This document shows, one piece after another, positions 46,365-55,574 of a DNA stretch of 64,000 nucleotides. Source of the DNA: Bacteroidota bacterium. Lineage in GTDB: Bacteria; Bacteroidota; Bacteroidia; Flavobacteriales_D; Crocinitomicaceae. Below the pieces are notes generated by a model. The model did no database searches. It saw only the letters and a list, made by a program, of their open reading frames with translations, and was not told the DNA's origin. The stretch spans positions 620,001-684,000 of the forward strand of contig JACPUU010000012.1 in the NCBI GenBank assembly GCA_016192075.1, read 5' to 3'. The position numbers and the translations under genes were made by a program. Position 1 is the first letter of the stretch; every line of letters starts with the position of its first letter.

Positions 46365-47492
46365 TTATGATTTCACGTAGTGAATATTCCGCTCTTTCAG
46401 ATAATTCATAAAGTAGTTAAAACACGGCTCATGCTTACCTACCAGTTCGGGTGGAAATACCCCTTTTTCGGTAAACAAACCTTCCAGAAACAGGTTGGCT
46501 GCTGCTGTTGCGGTATACCCGGTTGTGCGGGCCATTGACGATGTTTGTGTTTTTGGGTCGTACTCATCATACAAATTGTAGACAACGGTTTCTTCAACAC
46601 CCTGATCATTTTTACCTTTTACAGTTACGCGCATCACGGTAAGTTCAGCCTCTGTTTCACCCAGTTTCCATTCATTGAAAAGCAGGTTGCAGGTAAAATC
46701 AATCGGGCGAATCTCCTGACCTTTGACTGTGACTTTATCGGTACTGAAAAAACCGGTCTGCTTTAAAACGCGTACATACTCTACATGTCCCGGATAACGC
46801 AGCGTTTTCTCTTTCATGTTTTTGATATGCGGCATGGTGAAAATGATTGATCGTAAACCATCTGAGTTAAACGATTCCAGCGTACCAACATGATCAAATT
46901 CCAAAAATTCAGAATCAGTGAGCGGCTCTCTGACAACAACGTGTCCGTTTTCTACGTAACGTGCAGGACGAGTATATTCTTCAATTACATCAATGGGTGA
47001 AAAGGGTGCCTTGTAACAGAAAGGCCATTTTTTAACTTTGGGTAAACCGCCAACCAGGCATTCAAAATCGGTGAGTTTCAGCTTTTCATTGTAATAGCCC
47101 AGTATAATGTTATCCATACCCGGTGCCACACCGCAATCTACAATGGCTGTGACTCCCTTTTCTTTGGCAAAGGCATCCAGCTCAAGTGAATTTTCAGGAA
47201 AAAAAGAAATATCTATCACGTTTTTTCCGGCCTCAATAATGCGGCGCAGTGTTTCAAAACCCAAAAATCCCGGCACGGCACAAATAACCAGGTCAAATGG
47301 TTTTAATGCTGCCTGCAATTTTAGTTTATCCGTCACATCTAATTGCTGAATTTCCAGATCTGCACATTTGGTTTTAACATAGTTCAACCGGTCTGCACTC
47401 AAATCAGTAACTGTTACGTTGTGTTTTTTTGAAAGGTCAATGGCCATGGCTGAACCAACCATTCCGGCACCTAATACAATAATTTTGCTCAT
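46365..47492 (-). CDS. Saccharopine dehydrogenase family protein
   Basis: This 375-residue protein begins with a Rossmann dinucleotide fold 'KIIVLGAGMVGSAMAIDLSK' and has the family C-terminal domain ('CGVAPGMDNIILGYYNE' near 128, 'GVFPPELVGKHEPCFNYF'). I chose the ATG at 47492, next to the Rossmann strand, over a longer frame reaching 47552. Bacterial members act in lysine metabolism or related reductions, and the exact substrate is uncertain. Confidence 0.88.
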   Translation of the reverse strand: MSKIIVLGAGMVGSAMAIDLSKKHNVTVTDLSADRLNYVKTKCADLEIQQLDVTDKLKLQAALKPFDLVICAVPGFLGFETLRRIIEAGKNVIDISFFPENSLELDAFAKEKGVTAIVDCGVAPGMDNIILGYYNEKLKLTDFECLVGGLPKVKKWPFCYKAPFSPIDVIEEYTRPARYVENGHVVVREPLTDSEFLEFDHVGTLESFNSDGLRSIIFTMPHIKNMKEKTLRYPGHVEYVRVLKQTGFFSTDKVTVKGQEIRPIDFTCNLLFNEWKLGETEAELTVMRVTVKGKNDQGVEETVVYNLYDEYDPKTQTSSMARTTGYTATAAANLFLEGLFTEKGVFPPELVGKHEPCFNYFMNYLKERNIHYVKS

Positions 47493-47735
47493 ATTTTTTA
47501 GTTGAATATTGATTAACGAATTCTGAAGTACAATTACTTCACAAATTGACACCCGTTAATCGGTGTTCTTAAATCTATTTTTAGAAAATGCTCACGCGAA
47601 GCAAAGGGTGCAAAGCCTGCTTACATCCCGGGTAAGAAAACCCAGGGCATTTGAGAAAGTGTTCTGATTTGTGCTGCTTGCATGCAGCGAAGATAGAAAA
47701 ATTTTATTCAGAACCGGCGTGTTTTTAATTTCCGG

Positions 47736-48719
47736 TTAAGGCACTATCAAATGTTGCGGACTCACCATAGCTCCGCCCCACTCCAGCAAGGTTAAACCGC
47801 TGCGCGTAAAGGCAGAAAAAAGCTGGGGCACCGGCTGCACAGCAAACCCATTGAGATCAGTTAAAGGGGTATACAGCATAAAAACCCGGCGCTGACTTTC
47901 AGGTGCAGGTTCTACGGCTATTTGCGCTATGTTGGTATCGTAGGCTTTGTCTACCAGAAATTGTATAAAAACGTAAGGCGTTTCTGCCAATTGGGGCGCC
48001 CAGAAAGTGATAAAATCAGTTTGTTCTTTCGCGTTCAGACCAAGTTGTGTGAGGGTATTTTCAAGAAAAGCGACCAGCGTATCAGATGCCAGCAAAAAAC
48101 CAGGTACGCCCGCATCTGTTTGTAAATAACCAAGCCCAGATGTTTGCGCTTCCCAAAATAAATACGGATAGGTTTTACCTGAATTTTTATCAAACAGGTC
48201 TCCGGCAGAATTGGTGCATATTTGCCACCCCCCCTCATAAGCCGGATATGTAAACGTCATTCCCGGATGATTCAGTTTAACAGACACCTCTGTGGCCTCA
48301 TCAGCATACAGGTAAATAACCGGTTTTTTGACCGTTTGATTTTCATCATACGGTGACCGCGCATTAAAGCGTATCACAACCCGGTGGCCTGATTTAAAAT
48401 CATAGTTTGGAATTACAATTTCACCATACTGTTCATGAAACATATAGATGGATGAATCTTTCTGAGACACCAGTAAACTATAGATTCCATTAACATCTGT
48501 ATACGTTTTTCGCTTATTGTCAGTGGTTGCAATTAAAGCACCAGAAATTGCTTTAGCTGATTGATCCATAACGGTTCCCTCAACCTGGCAAAAGCCCTTT
48601 TTGACAGTAGAATCCGGCTGATCAGATTCAATGGTGTAGTATGGCAAATAAGGTCTTTTTTCATACGCAAAAAGAGCCGAACAAAACAAGAATAAAAAAG
48701 CAGTTGTTATAGTACGCAT
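47736..48719 (-). CDS. Tandem secreted paralogue E
   Basis: This 327-residue protein has a signal peptide, then a carboxypeptidase-regulatory-like beta sandwich (about 45-115, 'CQVEGTVMDQSAKAISGALI'), then a C-terminal domain of about 200 residues. That domain begins 'PVIYLYADEATEVSVKL' and includes 'FTYPAYEGGWQI', 'YPYLFWEAQ', 'TDFITFWAPQLAETPYVF' and the end 'SGLTLLEWGGAM'. The C-terminal domain resembles a widespread uncharacterised bacterial family. This is the last of five consecutive paralogues, 3 bases behind copy D. Confidence 0.85.
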   Translation of the reverse strand: MRTITTAFLFLFCSALFAYEKRPYLPYYTIESDQPDSTVKKGFCQVEGTVMDQSAKAISGALIATTDNKRKTYTDVNGIYSLLVSQKDSSIYMFHEQYGEIVIPNYDFKSGHRVVIRFNARSPYDENQTVKKPVIYLYADEATEVSVKLNHPGMTFTYPAYEGGWQICTNSAGDLFDKNSGKTYPYLFWEAQTSGLGYLQTDAGVPGFLLASDTLVAFLENTLTQLGLNAKEQTDFITFWAPQLAETPYVFIQFLVDKAYDTNIAQIAVEPAPESQRRVFMLYTPLTDLNGFAVQPVPQLFSAFTRSGLTLLEWGGAMVSPQHLIVP

Positions 48720-48722
48720 AGG

Positions 48723-49694
48723 TTATGGCAATGATGAACGTAAATTTATTTCTGACCCTCCCCACTCAAGCAGTGTGAGTCCTGACCTTTCAAAACCGGT
48801 GAATTGCTGTGCTTCAAATTCAAACGGAACCTGAGGCGTGTCCAGCAATGTAAAGAGCATATACACGCGGCGTTTGTTTTGAGGTTCTGGTGTAATCTGA
48901 AGTGTTGCAATTTTTGAATCTACCTCGTCATCTACCAGAAACTGAACAAATGCATACTCTTTTTGCCTGAGCCGGGGACCCCAATAGGTTATAAAATCAG
49001 TCATTTCAGTGCTGTTTAACCCAAGTGCTGAAAGTGACGCCTCCAGAAAATCAATACCCGCATTTGTTTTGATTAATGAACCAAAGGTTAAGCCATCCTG
49101 GTTTTTAAACGCCAGGTTTTCAGTCCGGCCTTCCCAAAATAAATACGGGTAGTTTTTTGAATCAGCCGTATTCGTAAGCCCTCCCGCAGTATTGGTTGTA
49201 ACAGACCAGCCGTTGTTATAAGCCGGATAGGTAAATGTAAGTGCCGGATGTTTCAGCGTCAGATTAACCTGTGTTGGCTCATCCGCATACAAATAAATAA
49301 CTGGCTTTTCTTCTTCAATGAGAATCTCACTGTATTCCATTGATATGAAATTAATTTCAACCCGGTGCTGTGATTGAAAATTGTACTTCCAGATCACCAC
49401 TTCACCGTAATTCTTATGGTAGAAAAAAACAGCCGTATCCATTGAACTCAAGAGTACGGTGTACCTTCCTGTCTCGTCAGAAATGCAAGACCGCGAACGG
49501 TCAAAATTAGAAACGGTGCCACCGGCAATTGGGTTTTCATTAACATCCAGCGTTCGGCCAACAAGCTGGCAGGTACCTGGATTTAACGTTTTATCAAAAA
49601 CATCTGAAACAACCACGTAATAATCACGCATTATAGATTCGGCATTTACACACACCGATGTGGCAATGGCAATGGAAAAAAAGATTGATTTCAT
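48723..49694 (-). CDS. Tandem secreted paralogue D
   Basis: This 323-residue protein has the same architecture as its neighbours: signal peptide ('MKSIFFSIAIATSVCVNA'), beta sandwich with 'CQLVGRTLDVNENPIAGGTV', and C-terminal domain with 'PVIYLYADEPTQVNLTLKHP', 'YPYLFWEGR' and 'SGLTLLEWGGS'. It groups with C and E (PVIYLY type), not with A and B. It overlaps neither neighbour but leaves only 3-base gaps. Confidence 0.85.
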   Translation of the reverse strand: MKSIFFSIAIATSVCVNAESIMRDYYVVVSDVFDKTLNPGTCQLVGRTLDVNENPIAGGTVSNFDRSRSCISDETGRYTVLLSSMDTAVFFYHKNYGEVVIWKYNFQSQHRVEINFISMEYSEILIEEEKPVIYLYADEPTQVNLTLKHPALTFTYPAYNNGWSVTTNTAGGLTNTADSKNYPYLFWEGRTENLAFKNQDGLTFGSLIKTNAGIDFLEASLSALGLNSTEMTDFITYWGPRLRQKEYAFVQFLVDDEVDSKIATLQITPEPQNKRRVYMLFTLLDTPQVPFEFEAQQFTGFERSGLTLLEWGGSEINLRSSLP

Positions 49695-49697
49695 AGA

Positions 49698-50693
49698 TCA
49701 GGGAATAATTTGTAAAGACGGTAACTGGCTTCCACCCCACTCAACAACTGTAAAACCAGAGCGGTCAAACGACTCAAATACCGGTTTGGTAATGGTCATT
49801 GCAAACTGATCAGTTGCCAGCGGACTGAAAAGCATAAACACCCGTAATAGTTTGTCTGGTTTTGGCGTAACCTGTAGTGTAGAAATTTTTTCAGCGTAAT
49901 CATCACCGGTCAAAAACTGAACCAGTGCATAGGGTTGTGCTACCATGCGCGGTGCCCAAAACGTAATAAAATCAGTTTGTTCAGTTTGATTCAGACCCAT
50001 TGCTGTAAGTGACGATTCAAGAAATGAAACAACGGTATCGGTTTTTATAACAAATGCTTCCAGCGCTGCTCCGTCAAATTTAAAATCGAGTTCACTTGTT
50101 TCAGCTTCCCAGAATAAATACGGATATGATTTACCGCTTGCGGTATCTTTAAGCCCTGCAGAACTTACCTGTACATTCCATGATTCGTTATACTCAGGGT
50201 ATGTAAATGTCACTGCGCCGCGGCTTGCAAACTGAACCCGGGCATTCAGCATTTGGTCTGAATAAAGGTAGATAACCGGTTTGTCTACATTCATCATTTC
50301 ATAATCAGTATACGGATAGAAATTAATAGTCACAATGTGTTTGCTGCGGAACAGGTAATTCCAGATCACAATTTCTTCATACTGCTGTGCAAACATGTAA
50401 AGGGTGGTATCGTCTGAATCAATCAGCAGTTTGTATTTACCCGCCGTATCTGTTACAGTTGTTTTTTGCTGGTCCAGCGTGGCAACGCGCACACCGGGTA
50501 AAGATCGCTGCTGTCCGTCACCATCGTATTCGGGTGAATAAACTTTACCCATTACCAGGCATTTTCCTTCAGGCACATCCTCTGATGCAATATCTGAAAT
50601 AACAACATATCCCTGCCTGAGAATAGATTTCCGTTCGCCGGCCAAAAGGGATCCGGTCATGAAAACAGCTGCCAATGCTAAAAAATAATTCAT
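49698..50693 (-). CDS. Tandem secreted paralogue C
   Basis: This 331-residue paralogue has a signal peptide 'MNYFLALAAVFMTGSLLAG', a beta sandwich with a longer loop ('EYDGDGQQRSLPGVRVATLD'), and the shared C-terminal domain: 'KPVIYLYSDQMLNARVQF', 'YPYLFWEAETS', 'TDFITFWAPRMVAQPYALV' and 'SGFTVVEWGGSQ'. It starts 1 base before the B copy ends its spacer and continues the tight array. Confidence 0.85.
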   Translation of the reverse strand: MNYFLALAAVFMTGSLLAGERKSILRQGYVVISDIASEDVPEGKCLVMGKVYSPEYDGDGQQRSLPGVRVATLDQQKTTVTDTAGKYKLLIDSDDTTLYMFAQQYEEIVIWNYLFRSKHIVTINFYPYTDYEMMNVDKPVIYLYSDQMLNARVQFASRGAVTFTYPEYNESWNVQVSSAGLKDTASGKSYPYLFWEAETSELDFKFDGAALEAFVIKTDTVVSFLESSLTAMGLNQTEQTDFITFWAPRMVAQPYALVQFLTGDDYAEKISTLQVTPKPDKLLRVFMLFSPLATDQFAMTITKPVFESFDRSGFTVVEWGGSQLPSLQIIP

Positions 50694-50694
50694 A

Positions 50695-51684
50695 TCAATG
50701 CGGTTTTAAATTCGTTAAATTCAGTTCACTGCCTCCCCATTCTACAACTGTAAATCCTTTTCGTTCAAAAATTTCAATAGCCGGTTTAATTAACTCCACC
50801 GGGGCCTTATCACTGTCAAGCGGAACAAAATACATGTAAAGGCGCAAAAGACTTTCAGGCTGAGGGCTGACCATCAGCTCACCCACCTGACTAGCATACG
50901 CCTCATTGGTCAGAAACTGAACCAGGGCATAAGGCTTGTGAAGCATTTTTGGAGCCCAGAAAGTTATAAAATCAGCCGATTCTTTTTCATTCAATCCATA
51001 GGCAGTAAGTGTATTTTCAAGAAATGAAACACAGGTATCTGTTTTTACCAGGTAGCCAGAAACGGTGCCATTTTCAACCTGCATTTTATGCGCCGAATTT
51101 TCAGCTTCCCAAAAAAGATACGGGTATTTTTTGTGATCATTCAGGCTGGTAATTGTACCGTCTGCGTTGGTTTGAATATTCCAGACACCATCAACCGTTT
51201 GTGGATAGGTAAAGGTAAAATGCCCCCGGGGTTTTATGCTTAGCTCAACATTCTGCCCGGCATTGTAGGCATATATAACCGGCTTGGCGGTAATGATCAT
51301 CACATGCGCGTTATTCAGGTAAAAATTTACTTCAAGCACATGACGATCGGGAAAGGGACCTCTAAAAACAGGCTCTGTAAAATCCGGCTTATAACAATAA
51401 AGGACACTATCAGTGGTTGAAAACAGCATTTCAAAATAACCGTTCTCATTGGTCATTACAAATGGATTTTCAGCACCGTTTGTAATCATGGCATCTGCCA
51501 CAGGCGTGGTTGTATACATAAAATAGACATGCCCGCGAATGGCAAATGTACCGCCCGGAACGGAGTCATTAAAGGTATTACTCAGCACTTGCACTTCCTG
51601 CTGCTCACCTGTAATGATGCCTGCCTCTGCCAAAGTTTTCCAACTGGCGGATATCATTAAAAAAAGTATACAAAGTGCTTTCAT
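50695..51684 (-). CDS. Tandem secreted paralogue B
   Basis: This is a 329-residue protein using the ATG at 51684, which gives a proper signal peptide ('MKALCILFLMISASWKTLA'). A longer frame to 51774 would overlap copy A and hide the signal. It has the beta sandwich and C-terminal domain with 'KPVIYAYNAGQNVELSIKPR', 'YPYLFWEAENS' and 'KGFTVVEWGGSE'. PVIYAYNAG and KPRG-x-x-TFTYP group it with copy A. Confidence 0.85.
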   Translation of the reverse strand: MKALCILFLMISASWKTLAEAGIITGEQQEVQVLSNTFNDSVPGGTFAIRGHVYFMYTTTPVADAMITNGAENPFVMTNENGYFEMLFSTTDSVLYCYKPDFTEPVFRGPFPDRHVLEVNFYLNNAHVMIITAKPVIYAYNAGQNVELSIKPRGHFTFTYPQTVDGVWNIQTNADGTITSLNDHKKYPYLFWEAENSAHKMQVENGTVSGYLVKTDTCVSFLENTLTAYGLNEKESADFITFWAPKMLHKPYALVQFLTNEAYASQVGELMVSPQPESLLRLYMYFVPLDSDKAPVELIKPAIEIFERKGFTVVEWGGSELNLTNLKPH

Positions 51685-51694
51685 GGGTTCTATT

Positions 51695-52669
51695 TTAATT
51701 GAAATTGATAACAGGTGATAAAACAGATCCACCCCACTCAACCACTGTAAATCCGTTTCGATTAAAGGGCTCAATTTGCGGTGTTTTTATATCAAAGGGC
51801 AACTCTTCACCGGCAAGCGGAACCAGGTACAGGTATAGCCGCAGCAGGCTTTCAGGCTGTGGCTCAATGTCAAGTGAAGCAATGGTGCAACCGTATTGTT
51901 CTGTTGTCAAAAACTGCACAAAAGCAAATTCTTTTTCAATCATTTTAGGTCCCCAGAAAGTTATAAAATCAGCCGTTTCCCGTTCATTCAAGCCGTACGC
52001 TGCCAATGTGTTTTCAAGGAAAGAAATGCAGGTGTCGGTTTTTACCAGGTAACCTTCAATGTTACCATTTACCGCTGCAACTTTTAAACCGGGCTGTTCA
52101 CCCTCCCAAAACAAGTAGGGATAATTTTTTCCATCTGCTGCGCTGGTGAGTGTGCCGTCTTCATTGCAGCGCACATCCCAGTCACCGGTAGCGGTTTCAG
52201 GGTACGTGAATGTCAAAGTGCCTCTGGGTTTTAAGCGCAAGTGGATATTTCCGCCAGCATTATACGCGTAAATAACCGGTTTAAAAACAACCGCAACCGC
52301 TTCTTCCAGAAAAACTTTTACCGTAACAACATGTTTGTTTTTAAAGGGGCCCTGAATCAGTACTTCATCATAACCAGGTGCATAACAATAGACCAGGGTA
52401 TCAGCAACGGGAATTTTCAGATTAAACAAACCGTTTACATCGGTCTGGCAGCTATGTGTAGCCTTCACATTTGTAATGGTGGATTGTGGAATAGCCTGCT
52501 GACTGGTTGTATTTGCGACAATACCTCTGATTATAAAAAAACCATCTTCAACCGATTGATCATACCGGTCACTTACCAGTTCATAATACCCGGGAGACCA
52601 TGCACCGCTTTTTGCGGTGGCCACGGCAGAAAAAACAACGACCAGAAAAATAAAACTGATAGAACGCAT
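51695..52669 (-). CDS. Tandem secreted paralogue A
   Basis: This 324-residue first copy of the array has a signal peptide 'MRSISFIFLVVVFSAVATA', a beta sandwich with 'FIIRGIVANTTSQQAIPQST', and a C-terminal domain with 'KPVIYAYNAGGNIHLRLKPR', 'YPYLFWEGEQ' and 'NGFTVVEWGGS'. It lies 60 bases behind the carboxypeptidase-regulatory-like gene at 52730. It has no sorting domain, so it is probably periplasmic or loosely exported. Confidence 0.85.
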   Translation of the reverse strand: MRSISFIFLVVVFSAVATAKSGAWSPGYYELVSDRYDQSVEDGFFIIRGIVANTTSQQAIPQSTITNVKATHSCQTDVNGLFNLKIPVADTLVYCYAPGYDEVLIQGPFKNKHVVTVKVFLEEAVAVVFKPVIYAYNAGGNIHLRLKPRGTLTFTYPETATGDWDVRCNEDGTLTSAADGKNYPYLFWEGEQPGLKVAAVNGNIEGYLVKTDTCISFLENTLAAYGLNERETADFITFWGPKMIEKEFAFVQFLTTEQYGCTIASLDIEPQPESLLRLYLYLVPLAGEELPFDIKTPQIEPFNRNGFTVVEWGGSVLSPVINFN

Positions 52670-52729
52670 AAAACCGTTTTGTTGAAATACAAGTTAAGAA
52701 ACAAAAGGTTCAGAAAGAGTTTTTTTTGC

Positions 52730-53455
52730 TTAATAGCCTTCTTTGATGCGTTGAAAATGTTCAAACTTATCTTTGATGTAAGTGATCAGCTCATAATCAG
52801 AAGCCGTTTTCAGAAACTCGGTATTCAGGTTTAAAAAATTAATGAATTCTTCAAACTCTTCTTCACTCAGGTCTATAATGTCATGATGTACATAGAGTCT
52901 CAGAATTTCGCGGACAATATCATCCTGCTGATCCTTATACTCCATATCAGCCACCAGGCGTTTTGTTTTTTCACGATGACTGAATGCAATGTACAATGCT
53001 GTAATAGGGCTCTGAATAACGTTTACAGCTGTTACCGTTGGCACCTCACGCTTGGCAATATTTGAACGTTCTTCCTGCAACTCCTCCAGCGTTTTTACAG
53101 GCCTCACTTCTACCACATCACTGCTATAGCTAAGCATTTTGAGGTAAATGGTGACTTCATATACCGGTTTGTAGGCCACATCTTTGTAACTGAATGTAAC
53201 CGTTTGATAACCTACTACTGAAACCGCAATCAGATCACCTTTTTGCACTGTGATTTCAAACGTACCACGATAGTCACCAAAAATTCCTTTTCCGGCGGTT
53301 TTGTTCACCACCATCATGTTATAAAAACCAACTGTTGCATTGGTGTCAAGCACCCGGCCCCTGATGGTTATGAGCGAATCATTTTCGGTTAATGTCTGTG
53401 AATAGGAATTCAGACAAAAGAAAACGCCAAACAGGATAAAACTAAGAATCTTCAT
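52730..53455 (-). CDS. Carboxypeptidase-regulatory-like domain protein
   Basis: This 241-residue secreted protein uses the ATG at 53455, which places a signal peptide ('MKILSFILFGVFFCLNSYSQ') at the N-terminus. A longer frame to 53554 has no signal. It carries a CarboxypepD_reg-like beta domain at about 28-110 ('LITIRGRVLDTNATVGF', 'GTFEITVQKGDLIAVSVVGY') and a helical tail. The domain is the same general kind as in the five paralogues downstream, and it may be the first gene of that operon. Confidence 0.8.
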   Translation of the reverse strand: MKILSFILFGVFFCLNSYSQTLTENDSLITIRGRVLDTNATVGFYNMMVVNKTAGKGIFGDYRGTFEITVQKGDLIAVSVVGYQTVTFSYKDVAYKPVYEVTIYLKMLSYSSDVVEVRPVKTLEELQEERSNIAKREVPTVTAVNVIQSPITALYIAFSHREKTKRLVADMEYKDQQDDIVREILRLYVHHDIIDLSEEEFEEFINFLNLNTEFLKTASDYELITYIKDKFEHFQRIKEGY

Positions 53456-53600
53456 TGATATGGTAAAGGAACAAAAATTAGTCCAAATTATTGCCCGCCT
53501 CCAATTAAGAAATGTTAAGACGCATCCACGCCCGGAAAATAAATTCACGGACAAACCTGAATCTTATGACGCCAAAACATCAGGCCAGATTAAAAATTAG

Positions 53601-53608
53601 TACGTTTG
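53601..53608 (+). promoter_or_regulatory. Candidate -7 box for kup
   Basis: TACGTTTG fits TAnnTTTG, 19 bases before the kup ATG at 53628. No clear -33 TTG is present. Confidence 0.4.
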
Positions 53609-53627
53609 CGCCTTATAACATTTGTTT

Positions 53628-55565
53628 ATGTCTGGTTCACACCATCACAAAGTTTCGGCGGCAGCACTACTTGTCACACTGGGTATTATTTACGGAGATA
53701 TCGGAACCTCACCCCTTTATGTTTTAAAAGCCATTGTTGGTGAAGGTAATATCATTGAAACAGACACTGTTTTAGGAGGCCTATCCTGCATTTTCTGGAC
53801 ACTCACCCTGCAAACAACCATTAAATATGTCATTCTCACCCTTCGGGCAGACAACAAAGGAGAAGGTGGAATTTTTGCTCTTTATGCGCTGGTCAAAAAG
53901 GCTAAAATAAAATGGCTCATGTTTCCGGCCATTATAGGTGGCAGCGCCCTGCTGGCTGACGGTTTTATTACCCCGCCTATTTCAATTGCCTCTGCCATTG
54001 AAGGGCTAAGGGTAACACATCCACACATTCAAACCATACCCATTGTCATTGGTATTTTGATTGCACTTTTTACCCTGCAGCAGTTTGGAACCAAATTCAT
54101 TGGTAAATTTTTTGGACCGGTTATGTTCATTTGGTTTTCCATGCTCATTATCCTGGGCAGCACACAAATTGCGGGCAATTTTGAAGTACTTTCAGCACTC
54201 AACCCTTATTATGCATATCACTTGCTGTCATCTCACCCTGAAGGTTTTCTGGTATTAGGTGCTGTGTTTTTATGTACCACCGGTGCTGAAGCACTGTATT
54301 CTGACCTTGGGCATTGCGGCAGACAAAACATACGCATTACCTGGATTTTTGTAAAAACCGCCCTGGTAATTAACTATTTCGGTCAGGGCGCCTGGCTTAT
54401 TACACACCAGGGAGAACCGCTAAATGCAAACCCCTTTTACGCCATTATGTCTGAGCATTTTATGCCAACGGGAATTGCCATTGCTACAGCGGCAGCCATT
54501 GTTGCCAGTCAGGCACTGATCAGCGGATCATTCACACTGATCAATGAAGCAATCCGCCTCAATTTCTGGCCTAAGGTACGAGTCAAATATCCGACTGACC
54601 TGAGAGGGCAATTGTATATTCCATCCATGAACTGGTTTATGCTGGCAGGCTGTATTGGGGTCATGCTTTATTTCAAAGAGTCGTCTGAAATGGAAGCTGC
54701 TTATGGCCTGGCAATTGTTTTAACCATGTTAATGACCACCACTCTGCTTACCTACTACATGGTTCTCAAAAATTACAACGGTATGTTTATTACGCTTTGC
54801 CTGTTAGTTTATCTGGCCATTGAAATTTCATTCCTGGTTGCCAATCTTCAAAAATTCATGCACGGCGGATGGATTACCTTGCTGCTTGCCTGCATACTTA
54901 TCAGCGTAATGCTGGTCTGGTATTATGGCAAAAAAATCAGGGCCCGGTATGTTGAATTTGTGCGCATATCAGACTACCTCAGCATTATTGAAGACCTCAG
55001 TCATGATGAGTCTATTCCAAAATATGCCACCCACCTGGTGTACCTCACAAACTCACCGCACCCCAAAGAAATTGAGTCCAAAACAATCTACTCTATTCTC
55101 AACACACAGCCCAAACGGGCAGATATTTATTGGTTTGTTCACATTGAAGTAGTAGACGAACCGTATACAACTGACTATAAAGTGTCTGAATTTATTCACG
55201 ATGATGTGATACGTATTGATTTTAAACTTGGCTTCAGGGTTGCGCCACGTATTAACCTCATGTTCCGCAAGGTGGTTGAAGAAATGGTCAAAAACAAAGA
55301 GGTGGATATCACCAGCCGTTACAAATCACTGAGTAAAAACAACGTTATTGGTGATTTCAGATTCATTCTTTCTGAGAAAATTCTGTCGTATGAAAACGAC
55401 CTGCCTTTTCATGAAAGGGTTATTTTGAATGCCTACGATATTCTGAAAAAATTCAGCCAGTCAGAAGACAAAGCGTTTGGGCTTGATTCAGGTTCAGTGA
55501 CGGTAGAGCAAGTGCCGCTGGTTATTTCACCGGTAAAAACATTGCAGATGAACCGGATTGAATAA
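53628..55565 (+). CDS. kup: KUP-family potassium uptake protein
   Basis: This is a 645-residue membrane protein from ATG 53628. The TTG two codons upstream is a less likely start. The KUP signature 'GIIYGDIGTSPLYVLKA' is near residue 20. About twelve membrane segments fill the first 430 residues, followed by a soluble C-terminal domain ('YATHLVYLTNSPHPKEIESK'). It takes up K+ with protons. Length and motifs are normal. Confidence 0.96.
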   Translation: MSGSHHHKVSAAALLVTLGIIYGDIGTSPLYVLKAIVGEGNIIETDTVLGGLSCIFWTLTLQTTIKYVILTLRADNKGEGGIFALYALVKKAKIKWLMFPAIIGGSALLADGFITPPISIASAIEGLRVTHPHIQTIPIVIGILIALFTLQQFGTKFIGKFFGPVMFIWFSMLIILGSTQIAGNFEVLSALNPYYAYHLLSSHPEGFLVLGAVFLCTTGAEALYSDLGHCGRQNIRITWIFVKTALVINYFGQGAWLITHQGEPLNANPFYAIMSEHFMPTGIAIATAAAIVASQALISGSFTLINEAIRLNFWPKVRVKYPTDLRGQLYIPSMNWFMLAGCIGVMLYFKESSEMEAAYGLAIVLTMLMTTTLLTYYMVLKNYNGMFITLCLLVYLAIEISFLVANLQKFMHGGWITLLLACILISVMLVWYYGKKIRARYVEFVRISDYLSIIEDLSHDESIPKYATHLVYLTNSPHPKEIESKTIYSILNTQPKRADIYWFVHIEVVDEPYTTDYKVSEFIHDDVIRIDFKLGFRVAPRINLMFRKVVEEMVKNKEVDITSRYKSLSKNNVIGDFRFILSEKILSYENDLPFHERVILNAYDILKKFSQSEDKAFGLDSGSVTVEQVPLVISPVKTLQMNRIE

Positions 55566-55574
55566 AAACCGGTT

